A stretch of 64,000 nt of DNA from Hypoxylon rubiginosum (GCA_902806565.1 CADCXA010000027.1:806001-870000); one strand, 5' to 3'; shown: positions 12,138-23,982, counted from the stretch's first letter. The notes: generated by a model from the letters alone, not told the origin. Translations and numbers: made by a program.

Positions 12138-12781
12138 CGATGACGTTTTGGAGTTTCCCGTGGATGTAAAAGCGATAAATGAAGCTTGCTGAGAGCTTGA
12201 GTTTTACTGCCGACCGGAAGAGCTAGGCAGTGCTTGGAGGGTGTTATGCAGATGCTGTGCGCTTCTATCGAAAAAGAGGAAAGATGGCAGACAAGGAAAA
12301 CGAAGAGTCGGGCATAATATATGTCTTCATTGCCGGCCTTGGGCCTTATGGCCAACTGTAAAAAATAGACTCTGGATTACGCAATGCGGCCTCCGACCTG
12401 CAACTGGCCGTGTATCATCTCGGCATCATACCTATACCCAACAACCTTTACTCCAACTGTCCTCCGTTTACAACAGTGGGGTTGCAAACGCTGACCTCGC
12501 CTACGGCTAGGTACCTAGCCAGGTGCCTAGGCTGTCAAGCCACCCTTACCTCTTGCACTGAAGAAGTACTCTGTTTCCGTCTGTCACCGCCTGTCAACTT
12601 CAAACCCAGGGTCTAATCGATAATCGTAGCTCAGGCATGTCTTTCAACTTAATATTGCACACATCAAAACCTGAAACCGGGTTACATTAAAATATCTTAT
12701 TTGCTAACCACGGAGTACCTAGCTGAGATATCTATTAGTTCAGGTGAGATAAGTCGTATTGTTGACCCTGATGCACTTTGT
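12138..12781. other. Intergenic between tandem ISG12-like genes
   Basis: Promoter region of the first ISG12-like gene plus the 3' flank of the second. If transposase-derived DNA continues beyond the stop at 12782, its terminal repeat would fall in about 12600-12780. I could not identify a convincing inverted repeat by eye. Confidence 0.4.
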
Positions 12782-13488
12782 TCAGTACATATTTTTGATA
12801 GTCTGCTCCTCGCCCTGGATGATGCGCATCATTCTTCGTCGCATCGCATCGATGATGACCGGGTCGTTGGTCACGTCGACCGGAATCAAAGCCCAATAAA
12901 GTCTCATCATCTTCATTATGCGCGTCGAGGTCTCGTGGACGTCCGGAAGACCGTCCAGGGAGATATCACTTTTTAGCCTAGACCATACGTATTCGATCGG
13001 ATTGAGACCGTGGCTGTGGGACGATGGTTCGGCGTTTGCCATCATAGCAGCAGCGCCTGCCGAAGCAAGCGCAAGAGCTCCGCCTCCGGCTGAAACTGCA
13101 CCGTTGACGACAGCTGCTCCGTATCCTGCCATCCCGGCGCTCTGCAGAGTCGCGAATAGGCTCGGCGCCACGACATTTCCGATTCCGCTCTGGATCCCAG
13201 CCGCAACCGAAGCTGCAAAAAATAGAGTTCCAAATTAGTACAATCTGTCACGGATTTTCCTACACTACCTAGGTAGGTATATACGAAGTAATATCTTAAA
13301 GACGAGGCCGTACCTTTCACGATACCATCGGCACCGAAACCTAGAAAGGCTAGGGCCGGTGAAGCGACAAGTGCCGGCGCTAAGGCGACACTCGTTCCGG
13401 CGCCTGCAGCTCCGTACAATAAGGCCTTGCCTGGATTTTCCCGGACCCAGGCAATGGCGCCCGATGGGTTGAAATTGAAGGGAGACAT
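12782..13488 (-). CDS. ISG12-like protein fused to a Tc1/mariner transposase tail
   Basis: Two exons (13488-13314, 13212-12782) encode 201 residues. Residues 1-118 are an ISG12-like module: GAAGAGTSVALAPALVASPALAFLGFGADGIVK, then SVAAGIQSGIG and PSLFATLQSAGMAGYG, parallel to the neighbouring gene. From about residue 120 the sequence changes to HSHGLNPIEYVWSRLK, the block around the last catalytic Glu of Tc1/mariner DDE transposases. It runs to a normal-looking transposase C-terminus (WALIPVDV...MRRRMMRIIQ). The two catalytic Asp residues are absent, so transposition activity is not expected. The join is in frame with no visible intron. The 101-nt intron contains a TACCTAGGTA palindrome. Whether the fusion is expressed or is a truncated gene reading into a transposon remnant cannot be decided here. 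Confidence 0.75.
13266..13275. repeat. TACCTAGGTA dispersed palindrome
   Basis: A perfect 10-base palindrome inside the intron of the ISG12-transposase gene. The same word occurs at 15770, 31533 and 33720, and many half-sites occur elsewhere. Confidence 0.7.
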
Positions 13489-13901
13489 ATTGACGTTGGG
13501 CTAGGTAAAAATTGTCGTCTGAATGGACACTGAATCAGAGTGATGCGAAGTAATGGATATCGTTGTTAGGGAAAAGGTGGTGAGTATCTAAACTTCTTTA
13601 TGTAGCCTAAAGAGGAGAATGTCGGGGTAATTATTCATGGGCAGCAAGAAAAAAGAGGAACCCCCTAGCCCCTCAAATGCTTTGGGTTGCACAGCAGCGC
13701 GCAGCAGCCTGCTGCAGGCTGCCGCTACGTTGGACTTATCATATTGATCAGTCACAACGGCTACCTGTCTCTCGTGAGACGAGACGAATCAATTTAATTG
13801 GTCTCTGTATAGCCAACAACTTTACTACAGTGACCCCCTGACTCAGCAAGGGTTGGATGGCCTTTGATACCGGTAGGTACAAGCCTCATTCACTCATTCA
13901 C
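13489..13901. other. Intergenic
   Basis: Promoter of the fused ISG12-like gene and 3' flank of the amine oxidase. A GC-rich, partly palindromic patch of GCAGC/GCTGC words lies at about 13690-13725. No gene is seen. Confidence 0.45.
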
Positions 13902-15450
13902 TCATCCCCTCAAGCTAGCTATGACTTCTTCTGCTCCCCTCTGCCCGGAGCGAACAGCCCCATCCATATAGCCCTTCCAAACCACAGATGTCTCGGTGCC
14001 GATAAAGTGCACATTTCCAACAGGCTCTCGCAGCACGTCCGACCCAAGCGATGTCAGTACCCCTGGAGGCATTACCGGGCAGGGGGCGCCGAGAAAGTAC
14101 GGCTCCTCGGACCAAATCTTCTCGTGCATTGCGATGGGCTTAGGGACGGTCGCCGCAGTCGAGAATACGGCGTTGAACTGCTCTACGACCGCTTCGCGGC
14201 GTTCCGCCTCGGAGGACTTGCTCCAAGCGCGGCCCGTACTGCCTACGAGGAAACAGGTAATTGACCACTGGTCATCGTCGGGTACGCTGGTGTCTCGTGT
14301 AAAAGAGATTGGCCCCTTATGCGACGTCATTACCCCTGATAAGTCTGCTGAGTGCCACCACGGCTGGTCGAAGACGAGGACTACTTTGGTGAAGTAACCA
14401 AGGGCGGTGCTCTCGCCGAGCTTGCGCTTCTTCTCTGGCAGCGGTGGAGTGAACTGGATCGTGCCGTAAAGACTAGTCGGGATAGACACTACGATATGCT
14501 TGGCCTCGAATACAGTCCCGGTTATAGATTTTACTTCGTAGGACCCGTCCTGTGTCTGGTGGACGGACTTCACCGCCGTATTCAAGTAGAGGGATCCTGG
14601 AGCTAGTTCGCTGGCGAGGCCTTCTGATATAGTTTGCATGCCTATGACATGGCGAAGTTATTATATCAGCTTCACTCAGCAATGTAGAATGATGTCTTTG
14701 CTCACCTCGCCGTGCCCGAATGTACTGGGCTCCATCTTTCTGGTCGGACGATATGACTCGTATACCGTATCCACTCTTGACGTAGTTGATCATAAAAAGA
14801 GCGCTGACCTCCTCGGCTTCGACCCCTAGGAGAGAAGCAGTAGCTACAGAGGCTACGCCAGCACCGACATTGGGCCCCGCCTCCTGACAGAACTCGGCAA
14901 AGGTCATCTTGTCCAGCCTCTGAGCCTGGTCTCCGCTCTCGGGATGCTCGAGGTCTGATGCTTCGATCGCTTCCAGGATAGCTCCGAACACCTGCTGTAA
15001 CTCTGCGACTCTGTCGCCTTCCCCCTTTAATATGGGCTCGGTATTAGCGATGCTATAGTTGTTACTATTTCGCATAAAGAGGTAGGTGCTCACCGATGAC
15101 TCCCTACGATACGGGTGGGCAACCGTGCTCCCGTCTTCTGATTGCCGAAAGCTCGTGCCAGTCGCTCTTTGAACTACAGCTCCAATATTGTACTTTTCGA
15201 ACAACTTCCAGATCTCGGATTGGTTGCTGTCATTTAGCCACATCGCGCCAAGATCATTGACGCCAGCGGGCTTAGAGCTCGACTTGATGCTAACAGTCTT
15301 GCCACCTACCCGATCAGTGGCCTCTAGGACGAGACATGAGAACCCTGCATCGTGAATCTTAACTGCAGCTTGGAGCCCGCTAAGTCCAGCCCCGATCACA
15401 AGTACGTCTGACTTTGTCGACGTGGAAGTTTGGGCCGTTTCGAAGGCCAT
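13902..15450 (-). CDS. Flavin-containing amine oxidase
   Basis: Two exons (15450-14706, 14641-13902) encode 494 residues with a 64-nt intron. The dinucleotide-binding motif GAGLSG is at residues 20-25, followed by the ExxDRVGGK flavin-contact segment. The C-terminal FAD block reads GNVHFIGTETSVVWKGYMDGAV, and an aromatic segment (VFDQPWW) lines the usual substrate side. Monoamine oxidases oxidise amines to aldehydes with release of ammonia and hydrogen peroxide. The length and motif order fit fungal MAO-N-like enzymes. Upstream in-frame codons read to a TTG at 15489, but the ATG at 15450 has good context and sits at the expected distance from the Rossmann motif. No peroxisomal SKL-type end is present (it ends ASLRG). 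The substrate is unknown. Confidence 0.88.
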
Positions 15451-15993
15451 GGCGACAGCTGAGATAGCCAAGAGCAACTGCTCTAACAACGAGTAATAGC
15501 AAAATTGCGTAATAAATTATGTGCAATGAGCTCTTGGGTCTGGAAATCATCAAATAGGTGAATCTTATGAATTGTTTCCTACGGGGAGCAAGTCAGCGAT
15601 TGTTTAAGTAATTCGTCGTCAATTGGCATCACGGATTCCGAGGGGCCCGCGGACTCCGCAGGACGCGTCGCAAAGGACATGTCAGTTGAGGTACCCCTAA
15701 AATATGTCGTATCGTAATCTGCAGTTTACGAAGTTATTATCGAACGTAGAATATGGCTACCTAGATATCTACCTAGGTACCTACCTATCCTTAATATTCA
15801 CGGTACCTCTGAATACAGGTAGCTTAGAAGTTTCAGTAGCCTAACGACGATGTAGCCAACTAGGCAGCATTCACTAAGGGTTCACCATCGTACAACAGAG
15901 GCCAATTTAGGTGCCTTGGTATATATCCAATGAATATAAGCCGCAAGATCTGTATGATTCTTCTAAGGTTATCTGCAATATAGCAATATGAAA
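15451..15993. other. Intergenic with TACCTAGGTA palindrome
   Basis: Contains a cluster of ACCTA/TAGGT words at 15756-15790, including a perfect TACCTAGGTA at 15770-15779. It is the promoter region of the amine oxidase and the 3' flank of the ankyrin gene. Confidence 0.5.
15770..15779. repeat. TACCTAGGTA dispersed palindrome
   Basis: Perfect 10-base palindrome in the spacer upstream of the amine oxidase, flanked by further ACCTA half-sites. Confidence 0.7.
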
Positions 15994-18900
15994 TCACCGT
16001 ATGTAAAGAACGAAAATACCCCTATTACCATGTCCACTCGATTGCGTGAAACGGTGCTTCTCTTCCCCCAAGATGTCATCTAATATCTCCTGATACCTCT
16101 CACTCTCTTCTCTCACCTCGTAACATAGCCCCAACGGATTTTTTTCGAGTTGCTCTTCTGCAGGACCAAAACTGGCTACTGGGATGATTGACTTCATCTC
16201 CGGCCCTTCAGCTTCGCCACCCAAGATGGTTTCCTCGTGAATTAAAGAGGAGCTCAATTCCCCTTGACAGTTTGGGTCTTCCATAACCGCAATTTGATCT
16301 CCGTCGCCGTTATGCATGTCTTCTGAGCTGTCAATAATCACCGTACTAGAGTCGATGAGCGATAGTTCCCGAGAAGTGTCCGCTGTACCCGGCTCTTCGC
16401 CTTTGTTCATAAGTTCTTCGTACTCTTCGCTTAGGTATTCTAGGTCATCATCTAAACGTAGTTGTCCTCCACCTACGCTAGAAGTACCCAAAACTTGGAA
16501 TTCTTCCTCGCCAAAGCCATGCGCAAGATCCAACACCATGTCCATCTCATCTTCTGTATACTCGCTTCTATTTATGATGATTTTTCCTTTGAAGTAGTTT
16601 TGCTTGATCTCTTGCATTGTTCTTTCGTCCCAGTCTGTCCATCGTCGATGCGATTTTAGAAGACTAACCACAGCCGAATGTCCAGCTCGCTTCGCTATAT
16701 ATATTGCAAGGACGTATGAATAGCGGCCGAAGCCGTCCGTAACAAGCCCGGAGTCTAACAATAGCCGGAGAGCATCAAGACGACCACAAGCCGCCGCTGC
16801 TTCAACGGCGGTAAATCCCATGCTCATTGCTCGCCGGGCGTTTAGTTCAGCACCGTGTTCAAGAAGACGACGCATGGTACCAAGATCCCCTCCCAAAGCT
16901 GCGCTTTGCAACGCCGTATCATCGAAAGTTCTGATAGACGGTACATTGACATCAATACCATGCTGAAGCAAAACATCTAGGAAATCAAATCTTCCAGATT
17001 TAATAAGATATCGCAAGGTATGTGCTCGTACTTGCCACGGACCAGCATTCGGATCAGCACCTGCATCTAGCAGAATTTTTACTAAGTCCAGACCTTTGAA
17101 TAAAGCAGCTAAAAGGACTGGGGTATGAGGAATCATCGTGCCAATCGCTTCGGAAGCATTAATGTCTGTACACCCATATATGAGTCTCTTCATTAATTCG
17201 TGCGAAAAATCCTCGAAGATGGCAGCATTGAGCGAGTGCCCATCAGCCCTGTATCCCAGATCCAGTAGTGCTCCTATGGTTCGTTCTCTCCGGCTCTTGA
17301 TCGCAAGGAAAATGGGGGAGACAAGCCATCTATCTCCAATATGTCAGTTACTCCACTGCCTAAGAGAGCACAGAGAGATGTGACAACAGTTGGAAAGAAT
17401 AGAAATGTCCGGGGTATCGTGTCCAATGCCTTTTCGAAGATACCTAGACGCGCTACAGCCGATATCTTTATCCCAGAAATGTTCATCTGGCTTTGGCCAT
17501 ACCCATACGGTTGGTTCTGGTAGTACCGCGACATTGATCTCACGTATACCTTCTCTGTGGATCTGTGCGACAATGTCTTCCCTCCCATAGCATGCGGCGA
17601 TAGATACAGCCGTGTTCTCTAGCACATTATCAAAGCAGAAACTTAGGTTGTTGGCAAGTTTTCTCCTTCGAATGAGTTCACGAATAATTTCGTCCATACC
17701 TGCCACGCCAGGTTGCGTGGTGGCAAGCACAGCAGCACACAACGCCCCAGAATCGTAAGCGTAGTCGTTAAGTGATAGCGCAAGTCTGATGACAGCTATG
17801 TCGCCACTCAAGATAGCGTTTTCCAAGAAGTTTCTCCCATCCGGGCTGTGTTCACTAGCCAAGATGGTAGAGATCTGGGACTGCAGAAGGGATCGTACCA
17901 TCAATTCATTGGGAATCCGGAATGCCCAGGCCAGCTCTTGGCCAGTCAGGTTAGATCCGTTATAAATGAGTTTCATTGCAGTTCGATGCTGTCCATATTG
18001 CAATGCGAGTCCAAGAGTTTCATACTCAACTCTCGCGCCCGACTCGAGCAACTTAAACGTAACTGATTCATGTCCGTTGCGAATCGAGGCTTGAAGTGCG
18101 GTCTGGTTGTTGCTAACAGTGGCGTTTGGATCAGCTTTCAGCTCAAGCAGTCGACTAACCAGTTGATGCTGCCCGGTGCTTGCTGCTTGGAATAAGTTGT
18201 TACTTTCAAAAGTAGCTCCAAAGTCTACAAGGAGTAGCGAGACTTCCCAAAAGCCGAGAACCATTGCTAGATTTAATGGCGAGAAGCATCCAAGAGGCTT
18301 CTTTTCGGTTCTATCGGCCAGACGCCAAAAGCCATCACCAATATACCGAGAAGTCGTACTCACTTCGCATGGAAGATTGATATCTATGCCACTGTGGATA
18401 AGGAGATCCACTAGGTCGATAGAATTGTAGCCGATAGCGATGTGTAGAGGAGATACCTGAACAGACCGCATAACTCCATCATCGTTAGGTATCTGACGAT
18501 ATTCTGCTCGAGCTGACCCCCCAAGTTCCAAAAGTAGCCGACATGCCTCAATTTGAACCCAATTGACTGCTGCATAGATCGGAAACATAAAGCCGTTTTT
18601 TCTCTGGTCAATCCGCCCCCCTTTCTGATATAGGTAGGAAATAACTTTGGTGTATCCACGCATTGCGGCGAATACTATAGCCTCAGACTTCAACTTTCCA
18701 TCGACATCGAACTCAGGTCCAGCGTGGGTGAGGACATATTCGACTAGCTTGAGACTGGTCTCTTCATCGTCGACCCCCTCATCGAGCGAGCGGCTACCTT
18801 GCCAGGCAAAATTCTCTGATAAGAACGAGGCAGCCAAATCAAGGCACGTCGCATCATATAGGTTATCTTCTAACCATATAAACTCTATCTTAATTGTCCG

Positions 18901-20499
18901 TGAATTAATGCCTGGGTTGCGTGTTATATGGGGTAGAGGACAGGTTGAAGCGAAATCCATTCCTGCTGCATGTAACTGATCGATTAGTTGAAAGCTATTC
19001 TTCCAGATAGCCAAGTGTAACGCCACATCTCCGTTGTCTTTTTTTACGACTGCACCATTCTCTAGTAGCATCCGGACGATCTGAACAGAAACGTCGTCAG
19101 AGGCGTTAAGCATAGCAAGTGCTATAGTCGAATAACCTGTATGGCTAGAGTGGTTGGGATTGGCACCAACTTGAAGCAAACGGTCCACAAATGCCAGAGA
19201 GCCGTTGAGAACGGCAAGCTCTAGGGCTGATAAATGTTCAAAACCCGGCCGTTGGGGACTAATCCGATTGTCAGCTCTCAATAGTTTGACGACAAGATCT
19301 ACCGATTCCGTAACAACTGCTGCCTCATATAGTAGGTCAAGCACTGCAGTCATGGTAGGGCTTCCAATCGAGATTCCAACAATCCTTGCTAGCATATTCG
19401 GTTCAGCTAGCCCTGAGAAGCTAAATACGTCCACAAAAGCTCGTGCATCGTTGATATACGCCTCATAATGATAGGGTTCGTCCATGATCAGATGGTTTGA
19501 TGCCAGGAACAGGAGGATCTTTACCACTTCTCTCTGTACGTCAGAACGTGCTCCACCAGATAGCACGATAGCTCGCCTAAGGTTTCCGTTGGGGGAATTG
19601 TCCGGGAGGGTTCGGTCGAGGCGGTCTGCGATGCAGTCGACGCTCTTGGTTAACAAAAGGGTTTCGGTGAGTTCCTTCGAGCCTATCATGATCTCCATGC
19701 TTCGCCGCACGAGCTTTTCAAATGCTTCCCATGCTAACGATGCATCTTTGGGTTGACGTTTTTTTACGCGGGCGCGTGGTCTTTGAAGCCGAGGCGGTGG
19801 TTGCACCACCTACCTCGTTGGGGGGTAGCAATCGCAGACCGGACATTAACTCTGGCAATGTTGATTCGGTGAATTGCAGCCACGGAAGATTTCTAGGCCA
19901 TGTATGATTGGAGATAGGTGCCGGTGAGGTAGCACGAGGAGTGCAGATATAGAGTGGAATACTCTCGTCGGGGGGTTCAGGGGTTAGAGCCGAAAGACTG
20001 TCAGAAGACGTCTACCATGATAAGACCATACTACATAAGAAGAGTATGAAAACCTACGGAGCATCCATTTGCTGTAAAGGGTCACGGCCCTATGGCGATC
20101 TGTATGGCCCTTCACCTTCTGTTGAGTAAGACGCCTCCCTGAGAGGATTACAACCGAGTCCTTGTTCTGAGACGTTCTCTCCCGGATTGAATGGTCAACA
20201 TAGCGCCAATTTTTCAGCACTTAGATTCTTATGAAATTGCCATTGTCTAAGTTTAGCACGGAACTGCGCATATCTGATGAATGGTTAGCATACTATCCCT
20301 TGACAGTATGAAAAAAAAAACCTCGGTAGAGCAAAACTAACTTCACTTGAGGGTTCAATTGCTTGAGACTCTCAAAAACCTCTTCGATTCCACGGTCCTT
20401 GACAAGATATTCCTCCCGGACGAAGTCCATCCATTGACTCCATTCATCTTCGGAAGGGCCTGCAACGCTCCTTGGAGCTATGGCGTGCCCAGACTCCAT
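15994..20499 (-). CDS. Clr5-domain ankyrin-repeat protein (two apparent frameshifts)
   Basis: Long gene read from an ATG at 20499. Exon 1 (20499-20342) and the segment from 20273 encode a Clr5 domain: DEWSQWMDFVREEYL, then AQFRAKLRQWQFHKNLS and WRYVDHSIRER. A Ser/Pro-rich linker follows, with a CTPRATSPAP block, then a basic RPRKKRQPKD stretch that could be a nuclear signal, then about 1,230 residues of ankyrin repeats split by one intron (17443-17330). Two one-base frame changes occur, both in adenine runs: A5 at 20210-20214 and A7 at 19759-19765. Removing one base at each restores the family pattern. They could be sequencing errors or real lesions. The splice near 20030 is uncertain. Clr5-ankyrin proteins are common in filamentous fungi and mostly unstudied. 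Confidence 0.7.
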
Positions 20500-21551
20500 A
20501 ATTTCAATGAAGAGAAATAGTGCGGGATGATTGGTATAATCAACGGTGATCTTGGTTCAATACCTTGGTCGGCTCCAGGGATGCAACGTCCCCAGGGCTG
20601 GGGAAACTAAAAGTAACGATATTGATAAATATTAGAAGTGCGGTGTAGAAATCGAAAATATTGGAATCGACGAGGTTACTTATGTTTCCCGAACATCAAA
20701 AGTGCAATTATCACTCTATATTTGGCGCTCTTGATGCACCTACGGCCTAGATTTATATGTGGCTTCTTGTTGGTCGATGACGAAATGATGAGACAACAAT
20801 ATGCCTGCTTGGCTACGGTAGGTTTCACAGCATGATCAATGATGCACTCCCGATTGGATATCAACATAATGTCAAGCCTATAATACCAAGGGGCGTAACC
20901 GGATCCTTTCTCGCTACATGCCCCCGACTGGAGAGCTCTCTCTCGTGGCGTTCATATACTGTCCATCTTTTCGGTGTGTGATGGCTAATGCTGACATGCT
21001 GAAGAAAGCGGGTGGTGCACTTCTAGTCAATAGTACATGTAGTTGGGGCAGTGTATCCATCAATTCAACTTCCGTCCAATCTTCACTATTCTATTGAATT
21101 GAATTGAATGGACATATAAATAACTAAAAGGGGGCTGAAGGGTAGTTAGCTAGATCTAACTTAGACAAGTTCGGTGTCCATCAGAGATCTACGGTAAACC
21201 ATCGTACCCTAGGTAAATATGGACCTGGATGCCCTCAGGGGTTGAATGCGTGAATGCGATTCTGACCTAGGTCAACTACAAGTTTTCGCCCTACCATTGT
21301 GAAAGTTGAACCAGAAATTTTATAGATATAATCTACAGCTTTTCCGATCTAATAGATACCTACACACCGAGGTACCCAAGGTACATAGGTACCTTTTAGG
21401 ATGGCATCGATGCGTGAAAATTGAGTACGTCAATGACAGTGGGGTTCAGGAGTAGAAAAGGGGGCGGGGAGTTCGAAACTACCATGCTTGCTACTATTTA
21501 GCTTGACTTACTAGCAAAAGTTTCCACGGATGAATCACATCCACCAATAAA
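20500..21551. other. Intergenic, no gene seen
   Basis: About 1 kb upstream of the Clr5-ankyrin gene. It holds its presumed promoter and a short attgaattgaattga repeat near 21095-21110. No coding region is supported. Confidence 0.45.
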
Positions 21552-21642
21552 TCCTCGGTGGCGCAATTGGCTAGCGCGTCTGACTGTTACTACCTAACTA
21601 GTAGTCATCAGGAGGTTGAAAGTTCGAGCCTTTCCCGGGGAG
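21552..21642 (+). tRNA. tRNA-Asn(GTT) with 17-nt intron
   Basis: The acceptor stem TCCTCGG pairs with CCGGGGA, followed by discriminator G. The D stem is GCGC/GCGC and the T stem GAAAG/CTTTC around TTCGAGC. The anticodon stem TCTGA pairs with TCAGG with one wobble, and the loop reads C-T-GTT-A before an intron at 21590-21606 in the canonical position after base 37. The mature length is 74 nt. A run of six T starting at about 21651 is a Pol III terminator. Confidence 0.93.
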
Positions 21643-22101
21643 TGATTCTCTTTTTTATTCTCCAAAAGTCTTTTCCATATTTTAGTTTCTACCAAAATGC
21701 AGTCATTGTTTGCAATGCGAGTCGTTGTTTTGCTGCGCAGCCAATCAACATCAGTGCATCTAGCATAACGACCAAACTAGCGTTGGCGGCTCCTTGACCA
21801 CGGCGAATTGATCTCCTTTTTGGAGAGTGTAATTCTACGGGTACTCAACATCAAAAAGACGACTCATAGTCATTTAATTAAGAAAATAAGATGATTAAAT
21901 TCCTAGTTTCATGCGTTTCCCGAAGACTGTCTCTGCAATGTCCTATGCATGCGTGAGCTACTGCTGTTTAATCTCAGACTCTAGGTACGGAATGGATTTT
22001 TGGCTGCTGGGCTCCAAGTCGCCATTATACTAACTTCCTAGGTACATCGTCCATTATCCCTGAAGTCCAGACGCCATAACAAATGGATACATCAACAAAA
22101 G
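21643..22101. other. Intergenic
   Basis: Spacer between the tRNA-Asn gene and the 3' end of the F-box-like gene. Apart from the Pol III T-run near 21651 no feature is recognised. Confidence 0.5.
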
Positions 22102-23742
22102 CTACATGTATCCGTATTTATCCAATTCAAATCTGGCCCAGTCACTTGGCTCTTCGTCTGCTTTTCCCACGGCTAAGCTGTCATAACTGTTGCCCATGAC
22201 AACCCGTTCTAGCCAAGTCTCCATTTCAACCACCAGGCCGTGTTCACGTTCATGATTAACACGTCCACCCATCCTCAAAGACTCGAGGTAACTAGGTGTC
22301 CAATGCCAAGACCATTCTAGGTATACGAAAAAACGCTTCATTTGCCGCAGAGCCTGGAGCGGTGTCAAAAGACGGGCGCGCGCCTCTAGAGTAGACTCCG
22401 CGGTCAAATCAGACGGCATGTTGCGTGCGAGCAGATGGCGTGAAACACTTAGCGACGTGTGGACGACCACTGTTAAGTTAGCTAGGTTCGCATGGGCTTT
22501 CAGATGGCTGATAGCGGAACGCCAGTCTAAGTAGAGGGAGCTGGAGATTTCCGGGCAGGATGCCGGAATCACAGCGGGAAGGACAAGCTCGAGGCTACGC
22601 AGATAACGAAGCACTCCCGGCCACTTGTGCCTCGTGATGAACCGTGATGCATCTAATCTCGATTGGCTATCGAGAGAGCAAACACGAAAATCAACGTCTT
22701 CGGAGGGCGTGACGACGATATAGTTGCACGAGTAGAACACGCTCATTGCTTCTTGGTATACTGCCCGGCTTGCCAACATTAAACCGTCTGGAGGGCTCCA
22801 ACAGTAACAGTCGGAGGAGTATACGCTCCGTCGGCGACGACAGAAGGGCCCCGTCTCTATGGAATCCCACTGCGTGTACCACCCGAACCAATGGAAACGA
22901 GAGTGACAAATCTCCCCGTGCTGGAGTCCGCAATGACACCGATCACAGATGCCGTGAAAACCCCTGCTTGAGTTCCATTGGACTTGGTTATAGGGCGTGA
23001 CGAGGTCGGTGTACTCGAGGATCTGTCGCCTGATTTCAAACGGAAGGTCCGGAAAGCGAAAAGGTCTTTTCCTCACATCCGGATCGCCTCCCTGGATTCG
23101 CGTGACGGTGTCTAAAGCCAGAATAGACAGGCGATGTTGCCGCGTCGAACCGAGCCGAAGCCGGCAGTCCTTGAGCTTGCCCGGGAATTCGAGCAATGGC
23201 TGGCAGACGGCGCGAGTCTCTTGGCTGTCGCCAGTATCGGAAATTAGGTATAGTTTCAACATGCCTGGCTCTATGCGCGATAGGATCTGACGAGCGGTGG
23301 TTTGCCATGCCGCAATTTGCTCAGGTTTAAGCCAAGGACCTCTGTCCGGAATAGCATCTTCTACGTGCAAGTGAACAAATAAGTGTCGTAGACTGCGACA
23401 TTGCTCCCGCGATAGGCTTCGTAGGATTTCTAGGCCGCCTTCGACGTTTCTGTGGTGGACGAGGATGCTATTTCTGGCGAAGAGAATGGATTTGACCTGA
23501 GCGTAAACAGTCTTGCATGTTTGGAGAATGTTGTAAGTGAATCTGAAATGGGACTGTGGAATATCCGTGCGGTATGCTCTTCTACTGCTGTGACATAATT
23601 GGATAACGGCCCCTGAGATGAGATCAGCATATAGAAAGATTCGTTCTCTAACCTCAGCTGGAATATCCAGGAAGGTCGTGCGTGTCTGCGGCATGGTGAA
23701 GTGTCGCACCTCACGTAGAAGACCGCCTATTGCCTGGGACAT
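22102..23742 (-). CDS. F-box/2EXR-like protein with internal duplication
   Basis: Single-exon gene of 546 residues. An F-box-like helix, LDIPAEVRERIFLYADL, occupies residues 25-41 and is followed at 70-97 by LQTCKTVYAQVKSILFARN. The same order recurs with DLPFEIRRQILEYTDL at 232-247 and LASRAVYQEAMSVFYSCN at 323-340. The protein is therefore built from two related modules, each resembling the fungal DUF7730/F-box-like fold. A Cys/His-rich loop (CDRCHCGLQHGEICH, about 266-280) lies inside the second module. Such proteins may recruit targets to ubiquitin ligases, but no partner can be inferred. A second Met at residue 17 is also a plausible start. Confidence 0.8.
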   Translation of the reverse strand: MSQAIGGLLREVRHFTMPQTRTTFLDIPAEVRERIFLYADLISGAVIQLCHSSRRAYRTDIPQSHFRFTYNILQTCKTVYAQVKSILFARNSILVHHRNVEGGLEILRSLSREQCRSLRHLFVHLHVEDAIPDRGPWLKPEQIAAWQTTARQILSRIEPGMLKLYLISDTGDSQETRAVCQPLLEFPGKLKDCRLRLGSTRQHRLSILALDTVTRIQGGDPDVRKRPFRFPDLPFEIRRQILEYTDLVTPYNQVQWNSSRGFHGICDRCHCGLQHGEICHSRFHWFGWYTQWDSIETGPFCRRRRSVYSSDCYCWSPPDGLMLASRAVYQEAMSVFYSCNYIVVTPSEDVDFRVCSLDSQSRLDASRFITRHKWPGVLRYLRSLELVLPAVIPASCPEISSSLYLDWRSAISHLKAHANLANLTVVVHTSLSVSRHLLARNMPSDLTAESTLEARARLLTPLQALRQMKRFFVYLEWSWHWTPSYLESLRMGGRVNHEREHGLVVEMETWLERVVMGNSYDSLAVGKADEEPSDWARFELDKYGYM

Positions 23743-23982
23743 GAAGTGAAGCTTTCATAGGTTTGTGGAATGGCTGAAGAGGCATAGACACAGGTAATTC
23801 CGTAAGATACGAGAAACCTTAACTCTACATTACGAAGGCATTAAGCTCACCTTGTCACTTGTGAGACGTGAAGATGATTTGGCTAACCGTTTGATATGGA
23901 AACCACCATATTTAGCGCTATGCCCCTCTATTTACAGCGATACAGTACATAGACCCCCTCACAATACAGTGCAATACGTTCG

